Shown here piece by piece: positions 35,219-46,259 of a stretch of DNA of 64,000 bases. Each line of letters begins with the position of its first letter. The stretch's first letter is position 1. The position numbers and the translations under genes are program-made. The stretch covers positions 1,860,001 through 1,924,000 of the forward strand of contig JAHRHY010000006.1 in assembly GCA_019671135.1 (NCBI GenBank), read 5' to 3'. The notes below the pieces were generated by a model that ran no database searches, was not told the DNA's origin, and saw only the letters and a program-made list of their open reading frames with translations. The DNA is from Linnemannia hyalina. Taxonomy: Eukaryota; Mortierellomycota; Mortierellomycetes; Mortierellales; Mortierellaceae.

Positions 35219-36780
35219 ATGTCCATTGAACTCGAACCCTCCAGCCAGCTCGCCTTCCGCAGTAAGCAAACGCTGATGCACACCACCACACACTATCAGC
35301 GGCAGTATACAAACAAGGACTGACACCATGACGAACAATCTCTCACATAGGGCCTCTCACCGAAGCCATCAAGGAGGTACTCATCATCCGCAACCCAACC
35401 CAGTTGCCCATCGCATTCAAGGTCAAGACCACAGCACCCAAGCAGTATTGCGTCCGCCCCAACTCTGGACGAGTCGAGCCCGGTCAGGAGCTGGAGGTCC
35501 AAGGTAAAAAGCTCTTCTAAGACAGTCTGCCAGCCAACCAGCCAGTCAGTCGCCCCTTCTTTTTACGCTGTCAGCCTTTTTTTCGACACAACCCAGGTTC
35601 AGAAACAGGGCAAGGATGACGACAGCCATTCAACATACCTCAGCAATGGAAAAAGTCCCTTTTTTTTGTTCTTGCATGGAAACAAACTCAACCATTCACC
35701 AGGCAACTTGACACTAATTCAAAAAACGTTACTATTCTTTTTTTTTCCGAATGGCGTGCCACCAGTTCAAATGCAGGCCATGAAGGAGGATCCTCCAGTC
35801 GACTTCAAGTGCAAGGACAAGTTCTTGGTCCAGAGTGTTGCTATCACTGCAGAACGCGAGCTATTGGCGCCCCAGGACTTGGTAAGTTGGAGCTTGCTCT
35901 GTCACTCTGCTTTCATATGTATTCTCCTTCATAATGCTAGTCTGTACAGTAGAGCAACAATAGCTCCTGTACTCTGAGAGCTTAGTCCTTTTCTAACCAG
36001 AAATATAATTACTATTTTCTTTACAAAAACTGTAACCTCATACCATCGGATCGCCTGACGACTGACAACGACAAAAAAACAGTGGCCTACGATTGAAAGG
36101 GATGCAAAGGATCAGATTCGGGAAAAAAAGATTCGATGCGCGTTCTTGCCACCGCTGGGCCACGAGATCACCCAGATCAAGGAGGAGGAACTCGAGGCCA
36201 CACCTTCGCCTTCGTCCCACATCACCTTCAGCGACTCCGTCAACAACAATAACACTCTCCCTGCATCACCCGTTCGCCAGGCTGCCCAGCAGCCCCTCTC
36301 TGTTCACACCACTATCACTACATCTTCCTCGGCAGATATGGGCACCTTGAAGCGCGAACTTGACTCAGCACAGGAGACCATTCACAACCTCCAGAGCTCC
36401 GTGGAGAGGCTTCAGCAGGAGGCCACCTCTGTAAGTATTATCAGGATGTTTTATGCTGTTTTTCTTATGACACCGTCATATATATTTGGTCGATCTGATC
36501 CATGTTATTCTTTCTGGCGTTGTATTTGCAAATGCCGCCATGCACCAATTACTGTCATTAATTGCACTCCAACTCACTAAATGCTCTCAAAATCTCTCCC
36601 TGTTGTGATCCTATTTTAATAACTACACAGCTGCGTCAACGCAAGCCAGAGGCTGGATCTTCATCGGCACCCACCATGACCGCCGTTCACTTGAAAAACA
36701 ACCAACAAGAGGGATATCCCGTCACCTATGTTGCAGGAGCAGCAGTTGTTGCCTTCTTGTTTGCTTACCTCTTCTTCTAA
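35219..36780 (+). CDS. SCS2/VAP-like: VAP/Scs2 family ER contact-site protein (MSP domain, C-terminal membrane anchor)
   Basis: VAP proteins sit in the ER membrane and use an MSP domain to bind FFAT-motif partners at contacts with other membranes, shaping lipid transfer and phosphoinositide control. Five exons (35219-35261, 35351-35503, 35766-35881, 36083-36430, 36631-36780) keep frame and give 269 residues. The MSP domain spans about 1-130, with IIRNPTQLPIAFKVKTTAPK, YCVRPNSGRVEPGQ and DFKCKDKFLVQS as hallmark segments. A Ser/Pro linker follows, then a coiled coil (about 195-220, LKRELDSAQETIHNLQ) and a single membrane helix at 251-269 ending in FF. Length and layout match yeast Scs2 and animal VAPs. 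Exon 3 starts after ACCAG at 35765, the only acceptor that keeps the phase. Confidence 0.95.
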
Positions 36781-37186
36781 AGCCTCCTCCTCCCTCTTTT
36801 TTCCGCATCATCCGACAGAACACGCATTTTCCTTCTTTTCAGTCCGATCAACCTCTTCTTTGCTCTTGCTGCAATTATCAGGAAAGGGCGAGAATGAAAT
36901 ACAAACATACGACGAGAAACAAGCACACCGATGGAGCCACAAACACACACGTAACGATATCCTTTTTTTTGCCATATAGTTCCCCCTTAATGAAACACAC
37001 AAACTCATGTTCATGATCTATACTTTATTGCTTTGTCTAAATGGTGTGAAAGGTGAAAGATATTGGTGAACGATGAGAAGGATAAAGTGACAGAAAAAAT
37101 TGCAAAAAATTAGATGTTGAAAGAAATAAGAAACGATGCAGGCGGGGTGGAGGCTGGGACTGAGAATACTGGGGAAACGAAACAGG
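36781..37186. other. Convergent 3' region between VAP and phosphodiesterase genes
   Basis: No gene seen. The two genes end toward each other 406 bp apart. TTTATT at 37024-37029 provides a minus-strand AATAAA for the phosphodiesterase gene. Confidence 0.6.
37024..37029 (-). terminator. Polyadenylation-type AATAAA for the phosphodiesterase gene
   Basis: TTTATT on the plus strand, about 158 nt past the minus-strand stop codon at 37187. Confidence 0.4.
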
Positions 37187-39553
37187 TTAACAAGGTTTGG
37201 CGAGATAGCCACGATGGAGACCGTCGGTTGAGCCCTCTGCAATCTGAAGCCCGACCGTCCGTGCAATGATCTCGTACAATTCGACGTTCTCGAACGGTGG
37301 CAAACTAATGTTGTTACTCTCGGATCCAGTCCTGTTGGTATCCTCGCCATCTATTGGAGATTCAGGGTTGGCTTGCAGTGGCGGGAAAGAGGGTCCAGAG
37401 GCCATAAAGATCGCCCGCATATCCTTGGACTCATGGTCCCATCCATGAACGCCCACCACATCCAGTCCCATATCCCGTCGAGTCATCACATATCCCGGGT
37501 CAGCCATGACCACCACGGGCGCGATCCTGTCATTGTCCGAGTAGTGATACCGAGTGGGGATCTCTTCTCGCTTATACACCTTAAAGGGCAGGTTGTCCCT
37601 CAATTGAGCGCGTTTGAGTTGATGATAGATCTCCATGGTCCGTTTTGTGGTTTTGGTGCGGATGCCGAGATGGGGTTGGAGGGATTCTTCAAAGAGGAGG
37701 TCGGAAGTGTCGATGTAGTCGTCGTAGTGGATACCTTGGGCTGGGGTCACGTAGGACATTCCATGGTCGCTGACTAACATCAAGTTGATGATCTTGTCCA
37801 GGTTCCGGGCTCGTAGACCTTCCAGAAGGACTCCTAATGCTGCATCAACTTCGCCCAACGCCCTTTGACCTAATAATTAACACAATTGATGCCGCGATTT
37901 AACGTTAGTTATTTTTTCACACACCGCAAGTGTTATATATTTTTTTTTCCAGTTGATTCAAATCGCAAGCAAAGAAAGAAAACCTACAGCGCTTGGAATC
38001 GGGTCCATTCAAATGTCCAGCATTATCGACCTCCGAGATGTAGGCTGCCATGACGGTCGGGCGTTCCTCCCTTGGAAGATCGATCCATTTCAGGAGGGCT
38101 TCGACTTTCTCCAGGACGGGGTTGCTAGATTTGAATCGCATATGGTATGTTGGTCGAACGGGTCTTTCGGATTCTCCACCTGGCCACATGATAACGGCCG
38201 ACTTTTGGTTTTGGAGCACTGCTGTCTCCCAGATCTACAAATAACCATAGAATAGTGAAAGCGAATAAATTAGTGTGTCGGGATCGAAAGAGAACCATCT
38301 AGACCAATCAAGAACAAAAACAAAGAGAGAGCGGAGCGATGCTTACTGGTTGACCGCCCCACCATTTGAGGTCCCAGCTCTTGTCGGGGATCTTGTAGTT
38401 GAAATCCTCGTTGAACTTTGGATCATAGAACATATTGGCGACGATACCGTGACTGGAGGGGTATAAACCAGTGATCATCGAGTAATGGTTTGGGAAGGTC
38501 AAAGTCGGGAATGAAGGTTGCATGTATTCTGCGGCCAGTCCGTTGTTGGCTATTTCCGATTGATAGGAGGATCAAGAAAAGCAAGTGGTTAGAATCGACC
38601 GATGGCGAATGTCGGGCGAGTTGGAAGAGTAGAAACAAAGCTCACGTTTTTAATTAGTTGACCGCACAATATACTTGTACATACCGACGCTCAGAAAGTT
38701 AGGGGTAATCCCTCGTTTGAGATAATCCGCCCTCAGACCATCAAACGATAGAACAATGACAGTAGGATCAAAGTCGTGGGTACCATTCGACAGGATCCTG
38801 GGTGGTAACGGGATGGCATGTTGTATCCTTGGGCTGCAGATCTGTCCTTGTTCCCGCAGATTGCGTGTTTGATTCCCGTCAATGCTGCTGCTGCTACTTG
38901 AAGCACTTTTATGGTGATCCTCGTCATTGTAGAAATCATTGTCAAAGTGGCGCAGGTGGGTGTGGTGGTGTCGAAGGAACCCTCCAGTCCAGACGAGGAT
39001 GTAAAGAATGATGAGTCCTCCAGAGATGGTCAACGATATCCTTGTGTTCCTGGATTGACGTCTGAAGGTCTGCTTGATTCTGGGCCATGACCAGGGCTGT
39101 ATGAAAGAAGAGAGATCGTTGCAAGACAGGTATGTTTAGTTTTGTATGTTGTGAGTAAACAAAGATGCACCAAAGAAAATGAATATGATGTGAGCGTTTT
39201 TTCTTCTCTCTTTTGGGTTCCGAGAGTGGAAGAGTGAATAGCTTGATCGGGAATGAATGCATCCAAGGGTCACCAGGACAAAAAAAAGAACTGACAATGA
39301 GCACTTTTGCAGTGTCGCTTGAAAGTACCTTGCGAGCGTTGTAGTTTTGAGTGAAGAGGTTTTCTTCAAGGACATAGCTGGAAGGAATGTTGATGAACGA
39401 GGATGATCTTGCTCGTGGGTGATTTGCTGTTGCTTTGGAAGAGTCCCTGGCGGTGAATGAGACTCGTTTTTCGTTTGCCATTGCGCCTGTGCTGTTAGAC
39501 CGCAAGGACCAGATGACGGATGTAGGTCGGCTGGAAGTGGAATTGACCGCCAT
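37187..39553 (-). CDS. NPP1-like: Type II membrane nucleotide pyrophosphatase/phosphodiesterase (NPP family)
   Basis: NPP enzymes hydrolyse nucleotide phosphodiester or pyrophosphate bonds outside the cytosol; yeast Npp1 and Npp2 help scavenge phosphate. Five exons (39553-39329, 39096-38685, 38549-38347, 38234-37988, 37869-37187) keep frame and give 589 residues. A basic cytosolic N-terminus is followed by one membrane helix at about 96-114 (LTISGGLIILYILVW), then a His/Asp/Ser linker. The catalytic domain shows the metal Asp in VLSFDGLR, the Thr230 nucleophile in PTLTFPNHY, TGLYPSSHGI, EVDNAGHLNGP, LVSDHGM and VGVHGWDH, so both metal sites look intact. The C-terminus ends in an ordinary NPP core with no nuclease-like domain visible. 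Family assignment is firm; substrate is unknown. Confidence 0.95.
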
Positions 39554-40455
39554 TGCTCTGAAAGGAACTAGGAAGGGTGGTGAAAGGTAAGGGAGAAGGA
39601 GAGTGTGTGTTGGGGTAGATCCGAAGGTGATTGTCGGTGGTGGTGTTGTTTGTGAATTGGTTCGGTGAAGTTAAAAGAAGAGGGTCATAGCCATGGAAGA
39701 CATAACGACCGTTTAATGTACTAAAAAAAAACCTAATATAAATGCGGCGTACATGAATGTTCCAATCCCATCCTCCTATCCTTCCCTTGTCTTCTTTCCT
39801 TTCGTAATGGCCTGTAAAAGGAAAGAGAGAGAGAGAGAGAAGGATCCTCTTATCATTCGCACCAAATGAACTCTTTTATCTTGTGTGAAAGAAACGGCCA
39901 ATGTCAATCAGCATAGAGAAAGTAAAAGGCTGTACTGTACGGAAGAGAAAGGCAATAAGAGAGAAGAAGGACAGAAGGGTCACCGCAACTTGTATTTATT
40001 CTGGTGGCACATGCACTCAATGCACTCACAGGCCCCAACCATAATGAAGTGTATCTCCTTCTTTGAAGCCGTCAATTCCTTTGTAAACAGATCACTCTCT
40101 AAGCAAACACTCTCACGTTGCTTCCCTCTGCTTTGCTTTTAACCACCTTCTCTCCTCTCATGTGCGTTACTCATTGTACTCATTGCACATTCCAACCCGA
40201 CTCTCTCATTCACTGTCTCACCTTTTCTCTCTCATTCGCACTTGTGCTCACGCTACCCTCTCCTTTGTTGGCTCGTCCTCCTTCTTTCTCTTTTCTCGTC
40301 TCTTCCAACTCTTCTCTCTTCGAAAAGCAGGTCCCGTCTCCTTTCATTATTTTTTGTTTGTTGTTCGTTGTGCAGGTTCCCCCTCCTTCATTATCACTCA
40401 GAACAATCGGCACTTGTAATTTGTATTCTTCTGATATCATCCTCTCACTTATCTC
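39554..40455. promoter_or_regulatory. Divergent intergenic region between NPP and the large membrane-protein gene
   Basis: No gene seen. A GA microsatellite lies at about 39824-39841. The plus strand is C/T-rich from 40090 to 40450, the usual leader composition here. Frames such as 40118-40549 arise from this bias. Confidence 0.5.
39824..39841. repeat. GA dinucleotide microsatellite
   Basis: About nine AG units in the divergent promoter region. Confidence 0.9.
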
Positions 40456-43400
40456 ATGCAGGACACACAACCCGGAGTACCCGGCCCGCGACAACCACCA
40501 CCCCACACCCACTCCGCTCACACAAACAGCAACATCCATCCTTTCATAATCTCTCCTTCCGATGCCACCACTGCTGCTACTGCCTCAGTCGTTCCACACT
40601 CACCCACAACCACATCACAAGAACAACGGCATCCAACAACAACCACACTCCCACCTCTTCCCCCTCCTCTTTCATCTCATCTTCCACCCACTCAAGCCCC
40701 GCTCTCAGGAACTCAATTGGACATGCCTTCCTCCACTTCGTACCACGACAACAACACCGCTGACACTGGTGCAAGTTCGCTTGGTGACGACAACAACGAC
40801 AACAATAGCAATCATGAACCTTCTTCATCTTCACCGCCCTTGCTCTTCACCCTTGACGCACTGTCCATGCAGTACAAAAACAACAATAACAACGACAACA
40901 CCAACCAAAACAACAATAACAACGTGGACACAGATGCAGATCTGCTTCCCTCCATACTCTTATCTTCAAGTAACCCTCCCCCTTCCCTTCCCTCCGCATC
41001 TATGTCGGTCTCTGGATACAACTCTCATCCCACCACAACTCCTAGCAACAGTTTCCCTGGCGCTACTGCACCTGTGACGAAAACCACAACTCCAACACCA
41101 GGACAACAACCGCCACAACCGGGACGCCCTGCTACCTCGTTCAGGATAAATACAAACAACAATGACTTGGCCATCAAGAACGCTATTGCCGGAGGTCTCC
41201 TAAGCTCACCCACAGGGATGCCTCCTGCGACATATATCTCCAAGTTCATGACCTCCTCAGCACCCAAGATCAACTCCAACCCTTTCGTCAATACCAATCC
41301 CTTCATCAACCCCAGCAGTAGTGGAAATAGTGCAGGAGGGGGCAGCAATATCAACAAAACTCATTTGGTCAGACGATCCTCAAAACGGAAAAGTATAGGC
41401 GGTGTCTCATCCAGAGTAGGCGTTGGTCCTGGAATCAACCCGACTTCAGCCCTCACCGCGCAGATTGCTGCTGCAGCTGCTGCAGCAACCGCCAAAGGAA
41501 CAAACGCCAACAATGCCAACAATCGCGTCAAGGCAACCGGAGGTGACAGCGGTGAAACCAACGACAGCAACACTGGGAGTGGAACTGTCAGCGGGAAGGG
41601 CAGGGGAAGCGGATTCAAGACGCCGGACCTGCGACCGTACTATCCGTCCTTTGGATCCATGGGCTTGATTCCATCGCCAGCAACGAGTCAGCGATCGCTT
41701 TCTTATGGCGGTCCCAGCACCACCGTTGCCGCAGAGACAGGGACCATGGGCGACAATCAGAATATCGTGCAGGACCCTCCAGAACCAGGACAGCATGGAT
41801 ACCATCCAGTCTATGGCCTGCGCAGGAGTAATAGTGTGGGCAAGTCCAGTGGTGCTGCGGGAGGATCTGGTGCGTCGGGAAGTGGAGGGGGCAAGACGGG
41901 ATTTGCTACACGGTTTCGCAAACTTCGGCACCGGCGTGGTTCGCGCGATAGCACCAAAAGTCATCATTCAACCAGCGGTGAAAGTGATTCCGATTTTAGT
42001 GCAGGCAAGCCTTTTTTTTCTTGCGCCTCTTGTCTTCCTAAGATAGAAAACGTAACCAGGAGACTAACACGTTGATTGCATTCCTTTTTTTCAGTAGAGG
42101 GACCGTTCAACAATGCAGGGCTTCCGCCCAGGATGGCGTTCAGCATGTCACCTTCGAAACCACTACCACTCTTCTTGGACCCAACTCTGCCACCTCCACC
42201 GCCGATTCGCACCAACAGCAGTGTCAGTCTAAACCGAGACAGCCCCACAGCAACAGGATCTACTACACCCACAACAGCCAACATCGCATACTCAATCCCC
42301 TTTGGATATGGAGGGATGGGTGTAGCTCCATTGTCGGTGGTTACCAAAAACTCTGGAGTTGGCCTATCGTCGTCTTCAGGCGCAGGAGGACAATCAACTG
42401 GTGCCAGCACACCCACGACAGGACAAACTCCACGAGAATCATCTTCAACTGCACGATTCAGGAAAATGATCAAGCGGAATGTGGGTCTCTCGACACCCAC
42501 GGCCGCAACACACAACTTTGCACCAGGATATGGAGGAGCCACGGCGTCGACCAATTCTTCGCCAATTGTAGGAGCTACGGGGTCCTTGTTGGCGCCCAAC
42601 GGTGGCTCCAAGGTCACGTCTATGTCGACAGGAGCGATCGTCGATCTTGTGTCGGGAGATGATCAACCCTCCAAGTTTAGAGTTTCACGGATGAAGAGAC
42701 GGAAAAAGAAGCTGACCAAGAAGGCATTGAACGACGGTGGATCACCACTTTCGGACGAGGACGATATACCCCTGAGCATGCGGGTTCCCAACCTAAAGGA
42801 GCAACAACTAGCGCCATCGTCCCGACACCATCGTTTCATGCCTCACCTTCACAGTCACCATCACCATCGCCACCGGCAACTGTACTCCCAACTTTCTGGA
42901 CAACGGCAAGGGCAAGGGGAGCGAACTAACCAACCCATCGTCTTCCAAGTCGCCTCGCAGGCTTTGAGAGAGGCACGAGAGTCTAATCAGGATCCCAACG
43001 TGCTCCTGGCAGAACTGGAACCTTTACCCGCCAAATCTGTCGAGGCCATAACAGGACTCAGCGGCGACACTCCATTAAATGCGACCCTGCTTCCATCTGC
43101 TGCCTCAACGATGCAATCGACCACCTCTGCCGCTACTGCCAACTTGATGATGTTCCCACTTATACCCATGATGGCCAGTATCATCCCTTCAAGCTCTATG
43201 GGCTCTGGAACCGGATCGATCAACAGTTCCATGTTTATCTCGACCCAACAGGAAAAGCAGCAACAGCAGACTTCGCCGCGTGGGAACATGACATCTCTCT
43301 CAATGACTTTTGCTTCTCAGGCACAATATTCACCACGCCGCCCACTCCAAGTCGCCGGCGCGCACCCACTGAGCGAACGCAACTTTTTATTCAAGTCTTA

Positions 43401-45819
43401 TCAGAACTCGAAATTCCAGGGCCATTACGCGTTCAGGATTCGTGGGGACCAGCTCGAGTTTGGGAAACTACCAGTGGCGTACGAGCAGGCTTGTGCGCAG
43501 TACTTTCGAGAGGTCGATGTCTCGTTTCGACTGTTGGAGAAGAAGGCCAAGGACTGGAGGGATCAGCGCAAGGAGGCTCTGGCGAAGAGAGAAAAGATGC
43601 AGGAGAGGTATCGTCGACGGCCGGTTCGATCTGAACCAGGTCCACCTGCTTATCGTTCTCGTCAGACATCTCTGGATCAACTGAAGCAAGAACAACCAAA
43701 GGAAAAGATCTTGCGTGACACACCTTCCAGTTTGGCGGAATATGACAGTACTATCGGCAGTAGTGGAGTGCCTAGCAGGAGCAACAGTCGTGCAGGAACC
43801 CGATCGCGAAGCAGCAGCGTCAGTCGAATCGAGACCGGATCTTGCTCGTCTCTTCAACTCTCCTTTGGAATGACCAAGGACGATCCTAATCAACCGCAAC
43901 TAGTTCATGCCGACTCTATCAGGAGAATCCTGTTGGATCGTCACCCTCTGTTTAGTAGCGAGAATGTCTTGACTCAAAGCCCCACCAACTCTGTCAACAA
44001 CTCTCAGGAAGACTTGGGTCAGTTTCCTGACACCGCCACAGCCACCGCCAACAACAGCAAACAAGATCACCGATCGAACAGCGCTAGTGGTGGCGGAAGG
44101 GCTCGAGGATACAGCGAACCTGCCCACCCTGACGAACTACTCCTCCTCCTAGACGACGAAGTCGACAATATCAACAACCCGCCCATTGTCTCAGGAGCCT
44201 ACTACAACGAACTGGACGATCTCCTTATTCAAGATGTCGAACACTACCGCAATCTCCCGGCCTGGCGACAGCGAGAGCTTCGGGAACAACAGGAGAGGCA
44301 ATGGGCGGTTGACGATGACTACTGGCAGAAGGTCGAGTGCGAACATTCGACCGAGGTTCGAGCTGCTCAGTATGGACTGGAGCTATGTCTGTTGGAACTT
44401 ATCAAGCCTGTGGACTATGAGCCATTCGATTCTATCCACCAAATCGAAATCCTCAACGAGAACCGTGCGTCAAGCAATGTTTTAACTGCAAAAAAGTGCC
44501 AATCTTGACAAATATCTTTTTTTTTAAATGCTCACCAACTCTTTTTCGTTTTCTTTCTTCTATTGTACATAGGAGATGCGGCATTGTTCTCGATCGCGAA
44601 TGCCAGCAGGACGAACGTGATGTGGCTTGAATCACCCTCCCTCAAACTCAAGTACGAGTTCTTCAACTGGATCGCCATCAGCCTCATGGACCACGGAGGT
44701 AACTATAGCCATCCTCCTCCTCCTTCAGCCCTATTTTCCATCCCACACTTCACACACTTGCAAAAAAAAAACGCCACTAATTCACATTTTCATTGGCTTT
44801 GCTTTGTAGAACCGGATCTTCAGGAAGAAGCGCGTCAGGACAATAATGAACTCGACATCAACTCCAAAGAAGAACAACGATGTCGTGGCAAAACGTAACG
44901 TCTCAACATCTACCTCCCATACCCCTCCTCCTCCTCCTCCTCTTTGTTTTTTTTTGTCGGACCCCAAAATCAATTAATTAACCTTTTTCTATTTTCTAAC
45001 CCCCCCCCACACACACACACACACACACACACTTTTTCTTCCTACAGCACAATGGACCTCCTCCTCGATCTGATAGAAATCCGCATTCACCTCCTCGAAG
45101 ATAACCTCCACGCCCAACGCGATCAAACCATGGAAACCATGAAATCCATCGAAGATGTCCTCGCTCAACTCGACAACCTCGATGAATCCGCCAAAAGACT
45201 CTCGACAACTTTAATCCGAGCGATCGAGAGCGATGAAGTCCAGTCGGCTCTGCACCCTTCTCCGGTGACTGGGTTGACGTTGGCAGAGACGGTGGATGGA
45301 AAGATTAAGGATGTGAATGAGCGGATTGTTGTTTGTGCGCGGATCATGGGTGCCGCTCGGTTTAATGTAAGTCCATTGAGGGGGGGGGAGGGAAGGCGTA
45401 GAAAGAGTGTATCTACTGACAAAAATAATAATTGTACATGCTGGATGAACAACACGAGAATCAATGCACTCAAATCTTGTCTTTTCTTTATATCGTCTTT
45501 TGTGCAATGGGGGTGATAGCTGAACCGGTTAAAGTACGAGATTGAGTTGGAACAACGATCGATCCGCCTATTCCGACAATACAAGATCGCGATCGCGATT
45601 GTCACAGTCTTAATCCTGCTATTTTTCTGGTACCTCTATAACTGTCGCCATACAGCTGCTTCTGCTGCCGCGACTGCAGCACAAGAGGCTGCAAAGGCTA
45701 CAAAGGCAGGACACGGGTTCACACACTGGTCACCCTTTTCTCTCTTCGCTAGCCGCGACGAGCCTCAACACCCAGACCTTCCACATTCTCATCCTCCTCC
45801 TCCACGTCCAATGTCATGA
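40456..45819 (+). CDS. Very large Ser/Asn-rich protein with coiled coil and C-terminal membrane helix
   Basis: Family not recognised. Six exons (40456-42004, 42095-44464, 44573-44698, 44810-44894, 45048-45366, 45520-45819) keep frame and give 1582 residues. The start is uncertain: TCATGCAG|GAC at 40456 also looks like an acceptor, so an upstream exon is possible. The first ~950 residues are Ser/Thr/Asn/Gly-rich. A folded-looking segment then begins HPLSERNFLFKSY and includes LEFGKLPVAYEQACAQYF and a basic helix. The C-terminal ~300 residues appear structured: AWRQRELREQQERQW, DAALFSIANASRT, KLKYEFFNWIAISLMDHG, a coiled coil in DLIEIRIHLLEDNLHAQRDQ, and one membrane helix at about 1505-1522 followed by ~60 residues. 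It is likely a membrane-anchored cytosolic scaffold, but this is inference. The first intron appears to use a GC donor. Confidence 0.85.
42005..42094 (+). other. Probable GC-AG intron
   Basis: The 539-codon frame ends at TGA 42073 and the next long frame continues in the same frame, so an intron is needed. CAG|GCAAGC at 42004/42005 to TTTTCAG at 42094 joins GCA-G|TA-GAG and keeps frame. A weaker GT donor (AGCG|GTGAAAG, near 41977) would also keep phase. Confidence 0.6.
45000..45032 (+). repeat. C9 plus (AC)12 microsatellite just upstream of a 3' splice site
   Basis: The fourth intron of the large membrane-protein gene carries nine C then twelve AC units at 45009-45032, ending 15 nt before the acceptor CTACAG at 45047. 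The repeat replaces much of the usual polypyrimidine tract. Confidence 0.92.
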
Positions 45820-46259
45820 TCCACCCTATCCCCTTGTAAATACATATATCTCCGCTCATGTATCAATAAAAACGGCTAAGCGTAATGGTTATGGTTGCTA
45901 TAATACACGCGCTTTTTTATTTATTTAGGTGGAGGGATTTTGTGATTGAGATATGTATAGTTTTTTTTTGTGCAATGGGAGATGATGTTATAGTTCTTTT
46001 TTCTCACCCTCCAAGGAGAGAAAAAGAAGTTGAAAAATTACAGAGAGGTTTGACAAAAGAAAAAAAAAAAAGGTAACGAAGTGAGAAAGTAATGGCAAGC
46101 GAAAGAAGGAAAGGGGGGGATGGTACAGAATAATGGTGGCAATGAAGAGAAGTAATGAATGAAAACTAATGAAAACTGAATCATTGAAAAGGATAAAAGA
46201 TAAAAGGTAAAAAAGAAAAAAGAATCAACAAAGGGAGAAAAAAGAAAAGGGAGCGAGCC
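45820..46259. other. Convergent 3' region between the membrane-protein and ERT1-like genes
   Basis: No gene seen. AATAAA at 45865-45870 could end the plus-strand transcript. Positions 46040-46250 are A-rich and serve as 3' flank of the minus-strand regulator. Confidence 0.6.
45865..45870 (+). terminator. Polyadenylation-type AATAAA for the large membrane-protein gene
   Basis: AATAAA lies 46 nt after the TGA stop at 45817-45819. Confidence 0.5.
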
